A stretch of DNA of 64,000 nt from Bacteroidales bacterium (GCA_015061185.1 SUWZ01000004.1:1-64000); one strand, 5' to 3'; positions 9,681 to 19,116 are shown, counted from the first letter of the stretch. Notes: generated by a model from the sequence alone, not told the origin. Translations and numbers: made by a program.

Positions 9681-10619
9681 TTATGTCAAATAATTTTCGC
9701 TAATAGAACGATTATCCATCACACGCTGAATCGTATCAGCAAACAAAGGTGCAATAGACAAAATATGTGCCTTACGGCAACTCTTGTTGAATGGTATTGA
9801 ATTAGTGAAAATAATTTCCTCCAAACTGGATTCATCAACACGTGAACTAGCAGGATCTGACATTACAGGATGAGAAACAACCGCACGAACTGAAACGGCT
9901 CCAGCATTTGACATGATACCGGCAGCTTTTGTCAAAGTTCCTGCTGTATCTACCATATCATCTAAGATAATAACATTCTTTCCTTTTACATCACCAATAA
10001 TTGTCATTTCACTTACAACATTAGCCTTTTCTCTGCTTTTATGACAAAGAACCATTGGACAACCCAAGAATTTAGAATAGGAATTAGCTCTCTTAGAACC
10101 TCCTACATCTGGAGACGCAATAACCAAATTTTCCAAATTTAAGGATTGGATGTGAGGTAAAAATACTGTTGACGCATAAAGATGATCTACAGGAACATTA
10201 AAGAACCCTTGAATCTGGTCTGCATGTAAATCCATCGTAATCAAACGATCAATACCTGCAACCATCAATAAATCTGCAACTAATTTAGCACCGATAGCCA
10301 CACGTGGTTTATCCTTACGATCTTGTCTTGCCCATCCAAAATAAGGAATAACCGCAATGATTTTATCTGCAGAAGCTCTCTTTGCAGCATCAATCATCAA
10401 CAATAATTCCATCAAATTATCTGCATTAGGAACCGTAGATTGTACCAAGAATACATAGTGACCTCTAACAGACTCTTCGTATGAAACACCGAACTCACCA
10501 TCAGCAAATTTTTGTAAGTTCATTTTTCCTAACTTGCAACCTAAACAATTGCATATCTCTTCCGCCAAATACTTAGTATTAGAACCAGCGAAAACCGAAA
10601 ATGGGGGTATATTTTCCAT
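9681..10619 (-). CDS. prs: ribose-phosphate pyrophosphokinase
   Basis: 312 residues, class I PRPP synthetase making phosphoribosyl pyrophosphate from ribose 5-phosphate and ATP for nucleotide, His and Trp synthesis. Visible landmarks: NADNLMELLLMIDAAKRASADKI in the first domain, the PYFGWARQDRK flexible loop, MDLHADQIQGFF, and the PRPP-binding loop VIILDDMVDTAGTL near residues 213-226. It is monocistronic: its own -7 element is at 10670-10677 and a strong terminator follows. Confidence 0.96.
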   Translation of the reverse strand: MENIPPFSVFAGSNTKYLAEEICNCLGCKLGKMNLQKFADGEFGVSYEESVRGHYVFLVQSTVPNADNLMELLLMIDAAKRASADKIIAVIPYFGWARQDRKDKPRVAIGAKLVADLLMVAGIDRLITMDLHADQIQGFFNVPVDHLYASTVFLPHIQSLNLENLVIASPDVGGSKRANSYSKFLGCPMVLCHKSREKANVVSEMTIIGDVKGKNVIILDDMVDTAGTLTKAAGIMSNAGAVSVRAVVSHPVMSDPASSRVDESSLEEIIFTNSIPFNKSCRKAHILSIAPLFADTIQRVMDNRSISENYLT

Positions 10620-10669
10620 TTTTTCTTAATTATGGGAATATAAATTTGTACTACTTCTCAATTTTTCTG

Positions 10670-10677
10670 CAAAGTTA
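10670..10677 (-). promoter_or_regulatory. -7 box of the prs promoter
   Basis: TAACTTTG on the minus strand fits TAnnTTTG, about 50 nt before the prs start codon. A TTTG lies about 16 nt further upstream, slightly closer than the usual 19. Confidence 0.55.
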
Positions 10678-10837
10678 AACAAAATATAATTATCAAACAC
10701 ACTTCTCATCATAAATTATTTTTTATTGTTTACACTTTATAAACTTCTATAACCGAATATCATACTTTGTCATACATTCCAATTATTAAATTTTGCATAA
10801 TAGTTGATATAGCCTATACCCGCATTATGGGATACTC

Positions 10838-11235
10838 TAAGAAACTGTTTAAATTTTATTAAAAAGATATTTTAGAGTTTCACTCTCTTATTTTCGACAT
10901 TTTTGAGATTCTTTTAGGTGGATCCTATAAATTCATTTCGTGGAATTTTTGAATTTATTTCGAGTAAATTACTATGCGAAAGAAGGAAGCAGTGCAAGCA
11001 CTGAGACCGACTAACAAGCAGCAATTTGCCAAAATAAATCAAAAAGTACCGAAAAGTTTATCAATCTTCGATTTACACTTTTTAAATCTTAAACGGTGAA
11101 TTTATAGAACTCACCTTAAACCTATTTTTATTCTTCATTTTTGATAATAGTCCACTATTTTCTGCAAAAGAAAAATATAAATAGATTTAAAAAACTCACT
11201 CAAATATACTCGAAATAAAATTTAAACAACTTCTA
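10838..11235. repeat. MITE-like element, best-preserved copy (copy A)
   Basis: About 400 nt bounded by imperfect inverted termini: AGAAACTGTTTAAATTTTAT at the left end and, on the opposite strand at the right end, AGAAGTTGTTTAAATTTTAT (two mismatches). Nested inside is a second inverted pair, AGGTGGATCCTATAAATTC near 10916 and its approximate complement GAATTTATAGAACTCACCT near 11097. No ORF with transposase character is inside. Related sequences occur at 41.4, 54.05, 57.74 and 59.47 kb and in the 19-20 kb gap. The right edge overlaps the TAG stop codon of the MBOAT gene. Confidence 0.7.
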
Positions 11236-13080
11236 AAATTGGAAATAAATAAATTGTTGCAAATCTGCTGTAACAAATTGATAAACAATAAAGGTTGCAA
11301 AAGCTACAACAATCGCCATCAACCACAATGGCAACATTGCAAAATTCATACGGTACCAACGCTTAAATTTAACAGGAAACCAGTGAATTATCATTCCTAT
11401 CACAATCAGAATAAATACATTCCAATAACCAACAACTATATCGGGGATTAACGAAAAATCCCAAGTTCCTCCAATTTGGGCGACCATATCTTTGGCTGTA
11501 TTCCAAGCTTTTTCATTCGCCTCTGCCGGATTCAAATTAGAGCCTGCTCGGAAAAACAAACGTGTCCATGTAATAAAGACAAAAGTTTGGAAAACTGCCC
11601 AACACATCTCTAACGTCTTCATCTCTGATTTTCCGCCCAAGAGGTTATAGATACAACGAATCAAAGTTCCTATCCAAATTATACCGGACCAAATAACTGC
11701 GATGTTCCAAAATGGAGCAGGAAAGAATTTAGCCATCAAAAGACAAAATAGTGTCAACAGTGATATAGCAAATGTTCGTATCCAAACATTCATATCTTTC
11801 CAAAAACGATACACAATCATTCCTAAACCATTTAAACCTCCCCAAATCATAAAGTTCCAACTTGCACCATGCCACAAACCTCCTAATAACATCGTATTAA
11901 GACGGTTCATATTGGATGTCAGATTTTTCTTCTTCTCTGGATACTTATAACAATTAATGGTAACAATCAAAGCAATAGAGAGGACAGCCACGGCAACCCA
12001 AATACTTCCGGATAAAATCATTCCTACCAATGAAATGGTTAAAATACAGGCATAGGTTCCAACTGATGCTGTTCTGTTTCCTCCTAACGGTATATACAAA
12101 TAGTCCTGCAACCATTGAGAAAGAGAGATATGCCAACGCTTCCAAAATCCGCCGGGATTGGTAGCTTTATATGGGGAATCAAAGTTCTTTGGCAAATAAA
12201 AGCCCATCAACATAGCAGTCCCAATGGCAATATCTGTATATCCTGAAAAGTCGGCATAGACTTGTAATGAATAGCCAAACAAAGCAACTAAATTTTCAAA
12301 ACCAGTAAACATCGTCGGATTCTCAAAAACTCTATCCACAAAATTCACAGCAATATAATCGCTCAAAATTATCTTTTTTGCCATACCATTAACAATCCAA
12401 AACATGGCAATTCCGAACTGTTTTCTGGACAAAAAATACTTTTTATAAATTTGAGGAATAAATGCACTTGCTCTGACAATCGGACCTGCCACCAACTGGG
12501 GAAAAAATGTTACATAAAAACCAAAATTCAAAATATTTTTCACCGGTTCTACCCTCTTCCTAAAAATATCCATTAAATAACTAATACATTGGAAAGTGTA
12601 AAATGAAATTCCAACCGGAAGCAAAATTTGATCTACCGAAAAGTAAGGAGCACCTACCAACTGATTCCCAATCCACGCAAAGGCATTAAAAACAGGTAAT
12701 TCCACACCCAAGAGGTCTTTAATCATATCAGAAAAGAAATAGGAGTATTTGAAGTAAGAAAGAGTTAACAAATTCACCAATAACCCAACAATCAGCCATG
12801 TTAACCTTTTCCCATCAGTCTTACTCTTATGAATCAAAAATCCATCTATGTAGTTAAAGAAGGTGGCAAAAATCAATATTAGTGTAAACCAACCACTTGT
12901 CTTATAGTAAAAGAATAAACTGACAAAAAATAAAAATGCATTCCGCATCAATATTTTGTTATGTAAAAAGCTAAAAATGGCGAATACAAAGATAAAAAAG
13001 ACCCAAAAATAGAGTTGCGTAAATAACAACGGTGAATTAGGATCAAATGCAAATGTATCTTTTAAAAATTCCAATAACAT
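11233..13080 (-). CDS. MBOAT-family polysaccharide O-acyltransferase (AlgI-like)
   Basis: A 615-residue polytopic membrane protein that probably moves acetyl groups across the inner membrane to acylate an exported glycan. Family landmarks: FFPQLVAGPIVR (residue ~192), YADFSGYTDIAIG (~275), FWKRWHISLSQWLQDYLYIPLGG (312-334, His317) and LLGGLWHGASW with the invariant His404. Between PLGGNR and GGLWHG there are about 65 residues with two extra hydrophobic segments, longer than I expect in AlgI-type proteins. It is the last gene of an operon with two SGNH proteins. Its TAG stop coincides with the right edge of a repeat element, so the C-terminus may have been altered by insertion. Confidence 0.9.
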   Translation of the reverse strand: MLLEFLKDTFAFDPNSPLLFTQLYFWVFFIFVFAIFSFLHNKILMRNAFLFFVSLFFYYKTSGWFTLILIFATFFNYIDGFLIHKSKTDGKRLTWLIVGLLVNLLTLSYFKYSYFFSDMIKDLLGVELPVFNAFAWIGNQLVGAPYFSVDQILLPVGISFYTFQCISYLMDIFRKRVEPVKNILNFGFYVTFFPQLVAGPIVRASAFIPQIYKKYFLSRKQFGIAMFWIVNGMAKKIILSDYIAVNFVDRVFENPTMFTGFENLVALFGYSLQVYADFSGYTDIAIGTAMLMGFYLPKNFDSPYKATNPGGFWKRWHISLSQWLQDYLYIPLGGNRTASVGTYACILTISLVGMILSGSIWVAVAVLSIALIVTINCYKYPEKKKNLTSNMNRLNTMLLGGLWHGASWNFMIWGGLNGLGMIVYRFWKDMNVWIRTFAISLLTLFCLLMAKFFPAPFWNIAVIWSGIIWIGTLIRCIYNLLGGKSEMKTLEMCWAVFQTFVFITWTRLFFRAGSNLNPAEANEKAWNTAKDMVAQIGGTWDFSLIPDIVVGYWNVFILIVIGMIIHWFPVKFKRWYRMNFAMLPLWLMAIVVAFATFIVYQFVTADLQQFIYFQF

Positions 13081-13091
13081 ATCTGTTCGTT

Positions 13092-14369
13092 TTAATCTTT
13101 ATTATTGTAGGAGTTAAGAAATGCTTCAAAAAAAAGATTTCCAACTAATGTATATCCTGCTTTGGTAAAGTGTACTTTATCTTTTTGTGACAAACCACTT
13201 TCTTCCCATTTTTTTATCGAATCCAAGCCACCCATTATGGAAAACAAATCCCATAGCGAACCATCATGTTTCTCTGCCAACGTTACAAAAGCTTCTCTCG
13301 CTAAAACACCATTGGTATTCAACTGATAACGTGTTCTTCGATAACGTCTTTTAATTTTGCGATACGAATCATTGTTCGACACAAATACAAAAAAACAATC
13401 GGGAGAAACTTTTCTGAATTTTGATAACAATGAATCATAATTGGCTATAAAATTATTTTTTGAAAAATTCTGTGGAACAGCATCATTTATCCCAATGGCA
13501 AAAATAACCATATCAGGACGAATCAAATTTAAATCTCTCTCAAAATTAGGACAAGACAGATAAGATGGTACCGAAGCCCCATTCACCCCGATAGAGTGAT
13601 ATACAATGCCCGGCTCATCATTCTCTAAAAGCAAACCTGTCAATGTAAAACGATGTGAGATGGTATCTGTTTGAGATATTATCAAATTCAAGGAATCCAT
13701 AGGAACTGAAAGTATGTAGGTATATGTAGATGCTACAGAGTCGTAAATAGGATGCAAAAAAGATGAATTTCCCAATTTTAATAGTGGCATAACTTTGGGG
13801 TGTTCTGCATATCCCAACAACTTCAACCGTGTAAAACTCCATCGCCCCACAGAGTCTTTCGGATTCAATTTTATTCGTATTTCCGCTATAGTATCCATAG
13901 TAGAAACAGCCATGCCAGTCACTCCCAAAATGGCTTCTCTATCTCTTTTGATATTGCGCGAAGACTTCCACTCTCCTGCGTATGTTACCTTGTAATTGGT
14001 CGGATTATTTGTTTTAGCAACTTGATAAGGAAACAAAATCCCTCTACTTGGCTTAAATTCGCCATTTAACGAATCTATACGACAACGTACCGTGTGCGAA
14101 AAAATATCTGCCTGCACATGAGAGCCTCCTATATGGAGAATATTTATTCGACCTTTTCCAGTGGTACGAAAGGAATCAATTTTATCGTAAAATTTGCAAC
14201 GAAAATCGGAATTATTCCCTAAAAAAATCATTTCATTTAACGAATCGGCAATAAATTCGAATGTTTTTCTATCTTCTGTTTCAAGCGAATCTTGAACTGC
14301 AATCGCCTGACTTACATAAAAGAACACTCCCAAAAACAATAATATCTTTCTCATCTTACTCAACACCAC
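13092..14369 (-). CDS. exported SGNH-hydrolase-like protein (second of pair)
   Basis: 425 residues with an N-terminal signal peptide (residues ~6-24). SGNH blocks can be recognised: block I ILHIGGSHVQAD near residue 78, block III FAIGINDA near 295, and block V DKVHFTKAGY near 400 with the Asp/His pair. It likely acts in the periplasm with the MBOAT protein encoded 11 nt downstream, as acetyl acceptor/transferase in the manner of AlgX/AlgJ-type partners. It overlaps the preceding paralogous gene by 14 nt. Block I reads GGSH rather than GDS, a divergence that should be considered before assuming hydrolase activity. Confidence 0.8.
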   Translation of the reverse strand: MVLSKMRKILLFLGVFFYVSQAIAVQDSLETEDRKTFEFIADSLNEMIFLGNNSDFRCKFYDKIDSFRTTGKGRINILHIGGSHVQADIFSHTVRCRIDSLNGEFKPSRGILFPYQVAKTNNPTNYKVTYAGEWKSSRNIKRDREAILGVTGMAVSTMDTIAEIRIKLNPKDSVGRWSFTRLKLLGYAEHPKVMPLLKLGNSSFLHPIYDSVASTYTYILSVPMDSLNLIISQTDTISHRFTLTGLLLENDEPGIVYHSIGVNGASVPSYLSCPNFERDLNLIRPDMVIFAIGINDAVPQNFSKNNFIANYDSLLSKFRKVSPDCFFVFVSNNDSYRKIKRRYRRTRYQLNTNGVLAREAFVTLAEKHDGSLWDLFSIMGGLDSIKKWEESGLSQKDKVHFTKAGYTLVGNLFFEAFLNSYNNKD

Positions 14370-15849
14370 TCCACTTTTTATTTCTCTTCAAGAATTGATA
14401 ATATTCATAATAATTCATAAACGATTGAACGAAAAAGCTTGCAATCTTATTTGCGCCAGACTCTGTAAAATGAATGTAATCAGAGGCTGCCCATGCCGGC
14501 TGATGCTCAACCCATTTTACCATCGAGTTTCTGCCTCCCATCACCTGATACATATTCCAAAAATAGGCATCATTTTCTAATGCAGCCTCTTCCATCGCAT
14601 TCACAATCTCCTCCAAAAATGGATAAGTTTGCAGCTCTCCATCTATTTTCATCGACATATCAGCCGGACCAATCAATAATATTTGAGCCTTTGGATAATG
14701 ACTTTTTAAATAACGAATTTGACGTGCAATCATCTGTTTATAATCGGATACACTTTCGTCGCTATTTACGTATGGGGTCGCATTCCCACCAAATTCCAAT
14801 AAAATCATACGTACATTAAGGGCATCCATTGAACGAGACAATAGTGTTGGGGATATTCTGTGAAAAAATGTCCCCGAACTCCCCCTCAATGGCACATTAT
14901 CAACAGCAACTCCACTTCTTCCATCTATTGCAACGCCATATAGTTCAGCCTTCCCCGACAATACCAATTTGAATTTAGATATAGTAGTATCTAACTGCCA
15001 TTTCAAAACAGAAACCTCCTCAGATGGGTCATATATATATTGCAGAGAATCCTGAAGTCCGTCAACAACCAACTTGGCAGAAAAATCATCTGAAGTTTTT
15101 CCTACTAACAACCGAACTTGAGAGAATTTCTTGGTTCGCGGTTGTGTTTTTTTCCAATTTCGAGCCGAATAGTTCAACGTAACTTTTCCATCTAAAAGAG
15201 CCATTTGTGCTAACACTCCGTAACGATTATGAGACAATTTCTGACGCATTGTCCCATCGGCAATAAAACGAGGTAAACTGTCTGAAGCAAACTGTGAAAC
15301 AGACATCGATGGTATTGGCTGAATAGCCGGAGCCATACCGGGACCATAACCTCCAAATTTCTGCTGTAACTGCTCTCTGATGTAACTTGATATTCTATCT
15401 GCCTCAATTTGAGAATCTCCATAATGCAAAATTCTTACTAAATCTTTTCCCTTTGCACATTGCTCTAACATTCTAAAGAATGGAAAGATTTTTGATATAT
15501 CGTTATTGGGAAACGAAATTTTTACTGAACCATTTAACAACATCTTTTGGTAGGCATTCAGCGAATCAACATAATTTAAGGAATCTGCATGTAATTCTGC
15601 AAAAACTCTATCCAAAGAATCTCTAAGAATAGAATCTCGTACAAATTGCATCTTCAACTCCTCTTCTGCTTTTCTCAACTTCTCCTCAACAGACTCTTTA
15701 TCTCCGTTAGACTTACGTAAGGCTTGTTCCAAAGTTGGATAACGTAATGTTAATCCTCCTATTGATATATTTTCCGGAAACACAAAACACAATCCCACCA
15801 ATATTAGTAGAACCGAAACTAAAAACAACAAAGTTTGGTATGCTTTCAT
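14356..15849 (-). CDS. membrane-anchored SGNH-hydrolase-like protein (first of pair)
   Basis: 497 residues. An N-terminal transmembrane segment or uncleaved signal (residues 6-25) and an acidic helical linker rich in Glu, Lys and Asp (about 45-105) precede the SGNH domain. Block I is ILHYGDSQIEAD near residue 142, block III is MILLEFGGNATPY near 340, and block V is SDYIHFTESG near 465. It is the first gene of the operon leading to the MBOAT transferase and overlaps the next gene by 14 nt. Probably a periplasmic O-acetyltransferase partner; an esterase role is the alternative. Confidence 0.8.
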   Translation of the reverse strand: MKAYQTLLFLVSVLLILVGLCFVFPENISIGGLTLRYPTLEQALRKSNGDKESVEEKLRKAEEELKMQFVRDSILRDSLDRVFAELHADSLNYVDSLNAYQKMLLNGSVKISFPNNDISKIFPFFRMLEQCAKGKDLVRILHYGDSQIEADRISSYIREQLQQKFGGYGPGMAPAIQPIPSMSVSQFASDSLPRFIADGTMRQKLSHNRYGVLAQMALLDGKVTLNYSARNWKKTQPRTKKFSQVRLLVGKTSDDFSAKLVVDGLQDSLQYIYDPSEEVSVLKWQLDTTISKFKLVLSGKAELYGVAIDGRSGVAVDNVPLRGSSGTFFHRISPTLLSRSMDALNVRMILLEFGGNATPYVNSDESVSDYKQMIARQIRYLKSHYPKAQILLIGPADMSMKIDGELQTYPFLEEIVNAMEEAALENDAYFWNMYQVMGGRNSMVKWVEHQPAWAASDYIHFTESGANKIASFFVQSFMNYYEYYQFLKRNKKWSGVE

Positions 15850-15995
15850 TATTATATTATTTTTCCCAACTTCCCTACTCTATTCATTTTTTATAATGAA
15901 AATAGCAGAAAAAAAATCAACATTCTCCTTTCATTAACTTATAACAATTTCTATAATCAGGAACTACAGAAACCATTGTTTAATTAACACACCCA

Positions 15996-16003
15996 CAAAG
16001 ATA
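15996..16003 (-). promoter_or_regulatory. -7 box upstream of the O-acylation operon
   Basis: TATCTTTG on the minus strand, about 147 nt before the first SGNH gene. No clear TTTG at -33. The long leader is AT-rich and shows no obvious riboswitch fold. The rest of the 15850-16308 gap holds one short repeat core at 16100. Confidence 0.45.
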
Positions 16004-16099
16004 AGGTATTTTAGGTTAATAGACGAATTTAAAATTGGAAATATAGTAAGGTAACATCTATTATTTTTAAATTTTATTCTTTCTGTTGCATCATAATGT

Positions 16100-16124
16100 T
16101 AGGCAAGTTCAATAAATTCATCGG
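16100..16124. repeat. short copy of the dispersed repeat core
   Basis: TAGGCAAGTTCAATAAATTC followed by ATCGG matches the core AGGTGGGTTCTATAAATTCATTTCG found in the longer copies. It is only a fragment. Confidence 0.4.
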
Positions 16125-16308
16125 ATATAATAAAATTACAAATAAAGAGATGAAATTTACAATATTCTTTCAGCAATTGTTTATTCACATTAGATCACAG
16201 AACTCGCATGACACACACCGTTCAATCAAAAATCGGCTCATAATAAATTCAAAAATTTTGCAAAATGAATTTTCAGCTATCTGTTAAAGCTATAGGGCTA
16301 ATATCCAC

Positions 16309-18966
16309 TTACTCTACAACAAACCGTACAGCTCCATTTGCATCGTCTGAAAGCCAAGAGAAGATATAAAGACCTTTTAGTGGGAAATTAAAATTCAATG
16401 GATGACGTAAATTATCATCTGATTCGATTCTTCCTCTATGAATTTCTCTTCCTTGCAAATCAAGTATAGTATAATCAACTGAACTTGAAATAGGTTGTGA
16501 CAATTCTGCAAAAACACCGGTTTCTGTCGATGAGAGTTTAATTTGCAATTGAGAGTCGGAGTAGGAATCTGCTAAATCTGTAGTAATAGCAGCAGGAGTT
16601 GAAATCAATCCTTCAACCGTAATTGTACTATCTTTATAGCCCATAGCAACAACAGTATATTTGAAAAGTCCCTCTTCTTTTAATGTTCCGGAAACAGAAA
16701 TATACCTATCCTGTTCTGAACCATCAAAAGTAACATTCACACCTATAGGCTGATATGGATTCCATTCTACTCGTATATCACTGACATTGGCATAAGAGAA
16801 ATAGAATGGAACTATTTTAGTTCCCTCCATTACCACTTGTGATATAGCTCCATCACCCCATTTATCTAAAGCCGGATAAGGATAATAGACTATCAATTTA
16901 GCATCACCCTCCAATAGTCCAGGAAAATCTTCTGCTGTATAAGTTCCATTAGCAAGAACAGAATCTGCAATGACAGCTTCTCTCACTCGCAAGTCGGAAT
17001 TCAAACGAACGGTTCCCCCTCTTTCCAATTCCAATGCAACAATCGAATCTTCATATAATATAGAAAGATGAGCACCATTTGAGACATAAATCGGACGATA
17101 ACCAAAGGCTTGGTTAATTGAATTTTCCAAGATTCCCCCATCAACCTTCCATGAACCCGAGAAATTTTTCGCCTCACTCTCCAAAAGCAACTTACCTTTT
17201 CCTCTTTTAATAATCTCTCCGTTTCCTTTCAATTCTCCGGAAAGCAGCAATGTATAAGCATCCTCATCGACGAATATTGTTGCGGTATCAATTGCTGTAA
17301 TTACCCCTCGTAGAGATATGTTATTTGGTCCACTATTAAGAGACAAGAGACCTTTATGAACTTTTAAATCGTTGGCTACAGATAGCTCATTAATGTTCAA
17401 TTCAGCCCCTTCTTGAACAACAATCTCAGATGTATGAAACAAATCTTTTACAGCACACACACCGGACTTAATCTGAACATAATCCCACTCAGAAGGAACT
17501 TTCCCTCCACTCCACTTATCCGCTTCGGACCAAATACCATCACCGTTTTCACCCCAAATACATAAATCAGGATTTTTGTGATATGCTATCGTTACTATCG
17601 AATTAGGTGCAACATTCAATCCGTTAGAAAAGTCGGTAATTGGGGAACTCCATACACCATTAGCAGGGATAGACTGAACAACTTCCATCTGAAATCCCGT
17701 CAGCGACAAGTTGTGCGACACATTATGCCATTTTTGACCCTTATTCACAATCACCAACGTGTAGGCATCATTAGAAGGAGACTTAAAAGCCGTTGCCAAG
17801 ATATCCCTATTATTAGTAGAAGAACTAAAGACCTTCCATCCTCTCTGAACATACTTAGTATAATGTCTTAGTGCATGATAATCACCTTGTATGACATACC
17901 CTGACTCAGAATTATAACCTTGTTCATCAAAATCAAGATTAATACAACCATCACCTTCATTTCCCCATAACAAATTCCAATGCAAATAGGATGCAACTCT
18001 ATTTTCGTTGAATGCTTTTGAGATAAACCACGCCATTAAGACCGGGTCATTTTGCTGACGTTCTCTTAAAGAGCTATTTTCTGTCATAAACATAGGTTTA
18101 CTATACCCATAATCGGTAAAAAGCCCTTTCATCGCATCGGTAAAATCATCAGGATAACTATAACGTAAATCCAAGGCATCATGATCATTTAAACCACTAT
18201 GATAATAGTGAAAACAATAACCTCCTAACAAATTTTGATCTAACTCCCAAACATATTTTTGAGTTTGTTGCCAACCAATACCCATAACTTCCGGTCCAAT
18301 TAATTTCGGACGAGGTGACAAACCATTAAAATTATTGGCAACAGCAGAAAGTGCAGCTCCGTAAGAGGCTACATCCCAGCTCTCAGTAGGATTAAACAAC
18401 GTAGCCTCGTAAGTAGCATCCATATCAGGCTCATTCTGAATACTGACATAATCAGGACTAATACCAACAGCTTGATATCGTTCAATTGATTTTCGCCACC
18501 ACTTTCCGTACTCATTATACATAAACTTACCATTCTGTTTTTTCAAAGAGGCTTTTACAGAACCGGAACCTGTTCCTCTAAGAGAATTATTAGCCTTAAG
18601 GTAAGCTGGCGCAGACCAACAAGACATAAGTGTAAAAAACTTCTTTCCTAGTCGTTTCCTTGCCTCAGCCATAATCTCTTTCTCATGCTTTAAATCAGCT
18701 GTATCCTCTTGCGCCCAATTAGCTATTCGCAAACCTGAAATTCCTAATCCTGTGAAAATAGTGTCATAAACAATGGCTTTATTCTTGTGTGTAGTAACCC
18801 AATCTAGGTAATAAACTATACCACCCCCAATTCCTTCAACAGTTTGATAAGTCACAGATGGATCAAGACGAACAGATACATTGTCCGCCCTCAACTGGAC
18901 ACTCCAACCACTTAATAGCTGTAGCAAACCAATTATTATATATTTGAATCGAAAACGCCGAACCAT
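16309..18966 (-). CDS. secreted GH30-type glycosidase with T9SS sorting domain
   Basis: 885 residues. Signal peptide to about residue 27. The catalytic (beta/alpha)8 domain with an appended beta-sandwich (about 30-465) begins with TVEGIGGGIVYY, has the acid/base glutamate in QNEP (Glu179) and the probable nucleophile in MTENSS (Glu296), as in clan GH-A family 30. Substrate is unknown; GH30 enzymes act on xylan, beta-1,6-glucan, galactan or glucosylceramide. Residues ~470-690 resemble autotransporter-type beta-strand repeats, followed by an Ig-like region. The last ~75 residues (ILDLQGREIHRG...GLYIF...RFVVE) look like a type A C-terminal sorting domain for the type IX secretion system, so the protein should be released or surface-bound. 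No SusCD pair is next to it. Confidence 0.85.
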   Translation of the reverse strand: MVRRFRFKYIIIGLLQLLSGWSVQLRADNVSVRLDPSVTYQTVEGIGGGIVYYLDWVTTHKNKAIVYDTIFTGLGISGLRIANWAQEDTADLKHEKEIMAEARKRLGKKFFTLMSCWSAPAYLKANNSLRGTGSGSVKASLKKQNGKFMYNEYGKWWRKSIERYQAVGISPDYVSIQNEPDMDATYEATLFNPTESWDVASYGAALSAVANNFNGLSPRPKLIGPEVMGIGWQQTQKYVWELDQNLLGGYCFHYYHSGLNDHDALDLRYSYPDDFTDAMKGLFTDYGYSKPMFMTENSSLRERQQNDPVLMAWFISKAFNENRVASYLHWNLLWGNEGDGCINLDFDEQGYNSESGYVIQGDYHALRHYTKYVQRGWKVFSSSTNNRDILATAFKSPSNDAYTLVIVNKGQKWHNVSHNLSLTGFQMEVVQSIPANGVWSSPITDFSNGLNVAPNSIVTIAYHKNPDLCIWGENGDGIWSEADKWSGGKVPSEWDYVQIKSGVCAVKDLFHTSEIVVQEGAELNINELSVANDLKVHKGLLSLNSGPNNISLRGVITAIDTATIFVDEDAYTLLLSGELKGNGEIIKRGKGKLLLESEAKNFSGSWKVDGGILENSINQAFGYRPIYVSNGAHLSILYEDSIVALELERGGTVRLNSDLRVREAVIADSVLANGTYTAEDFPGLLEGDAKLIVYYPYPALDKWGDGAISQVVMEGTKIVPFYFSYANVSDIRVEWNPYQPIGVNVTFDGSEQDRYISVSGTLKEEGLFKYTVVAMGYKDSTITVEGLISTPAAITTDLADSYSDSQLQIKLSSTETGVFAELSQPISSSVDYTILDLQGREIHRGRIESDDNLRHPLNFNFPLKGLYIFSWLSDDANGAVRFVVE

Positions 18967-19051
18967 TTATAACTATCTATCCTTAAATTCACATACACAA
19001 TACTTTACGATGTAAAAATACATAAAATATGCAAAAAACAAAATAAAATTG

Positions 19052-19116
19052 AAAAAAAAATCTAGATCACCCAGGCACCGCCCATCACTGGGGGGCAAAC
19101 CTGCTGGATCTCTAGA
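19052..19116 (-). terminator. GC-rich hairpin terminator of small-RNA unit 1
   Basis: On the minus strand TCTAGAGATCCAGCAGG folds back onto CCTGGGTGATCTAGA across a G/C-rich middle and is followed by nine T residues. The outer TCTAGA halves (19061-19066 and 19111-19116) are perfect. It lies about 86 nt upstream of the GH30 start codon. Confidence 0.7.

Noticed and set aside
10838..11235. Invertible promoter segment acted on by the Mpi-like invertase
   Set aside because: The inverted arms are imperfect, found at many sites with only one arm, and no TAnnTTTG promoter pointing out of the segment was found; a mobile-element origin fits better.
16096..16287. 63-residue plus-strand open frame in the gap before GH30
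   Set aside because: No start context, AT-driven composition, overlaps a fragment of the dispersed repeat.
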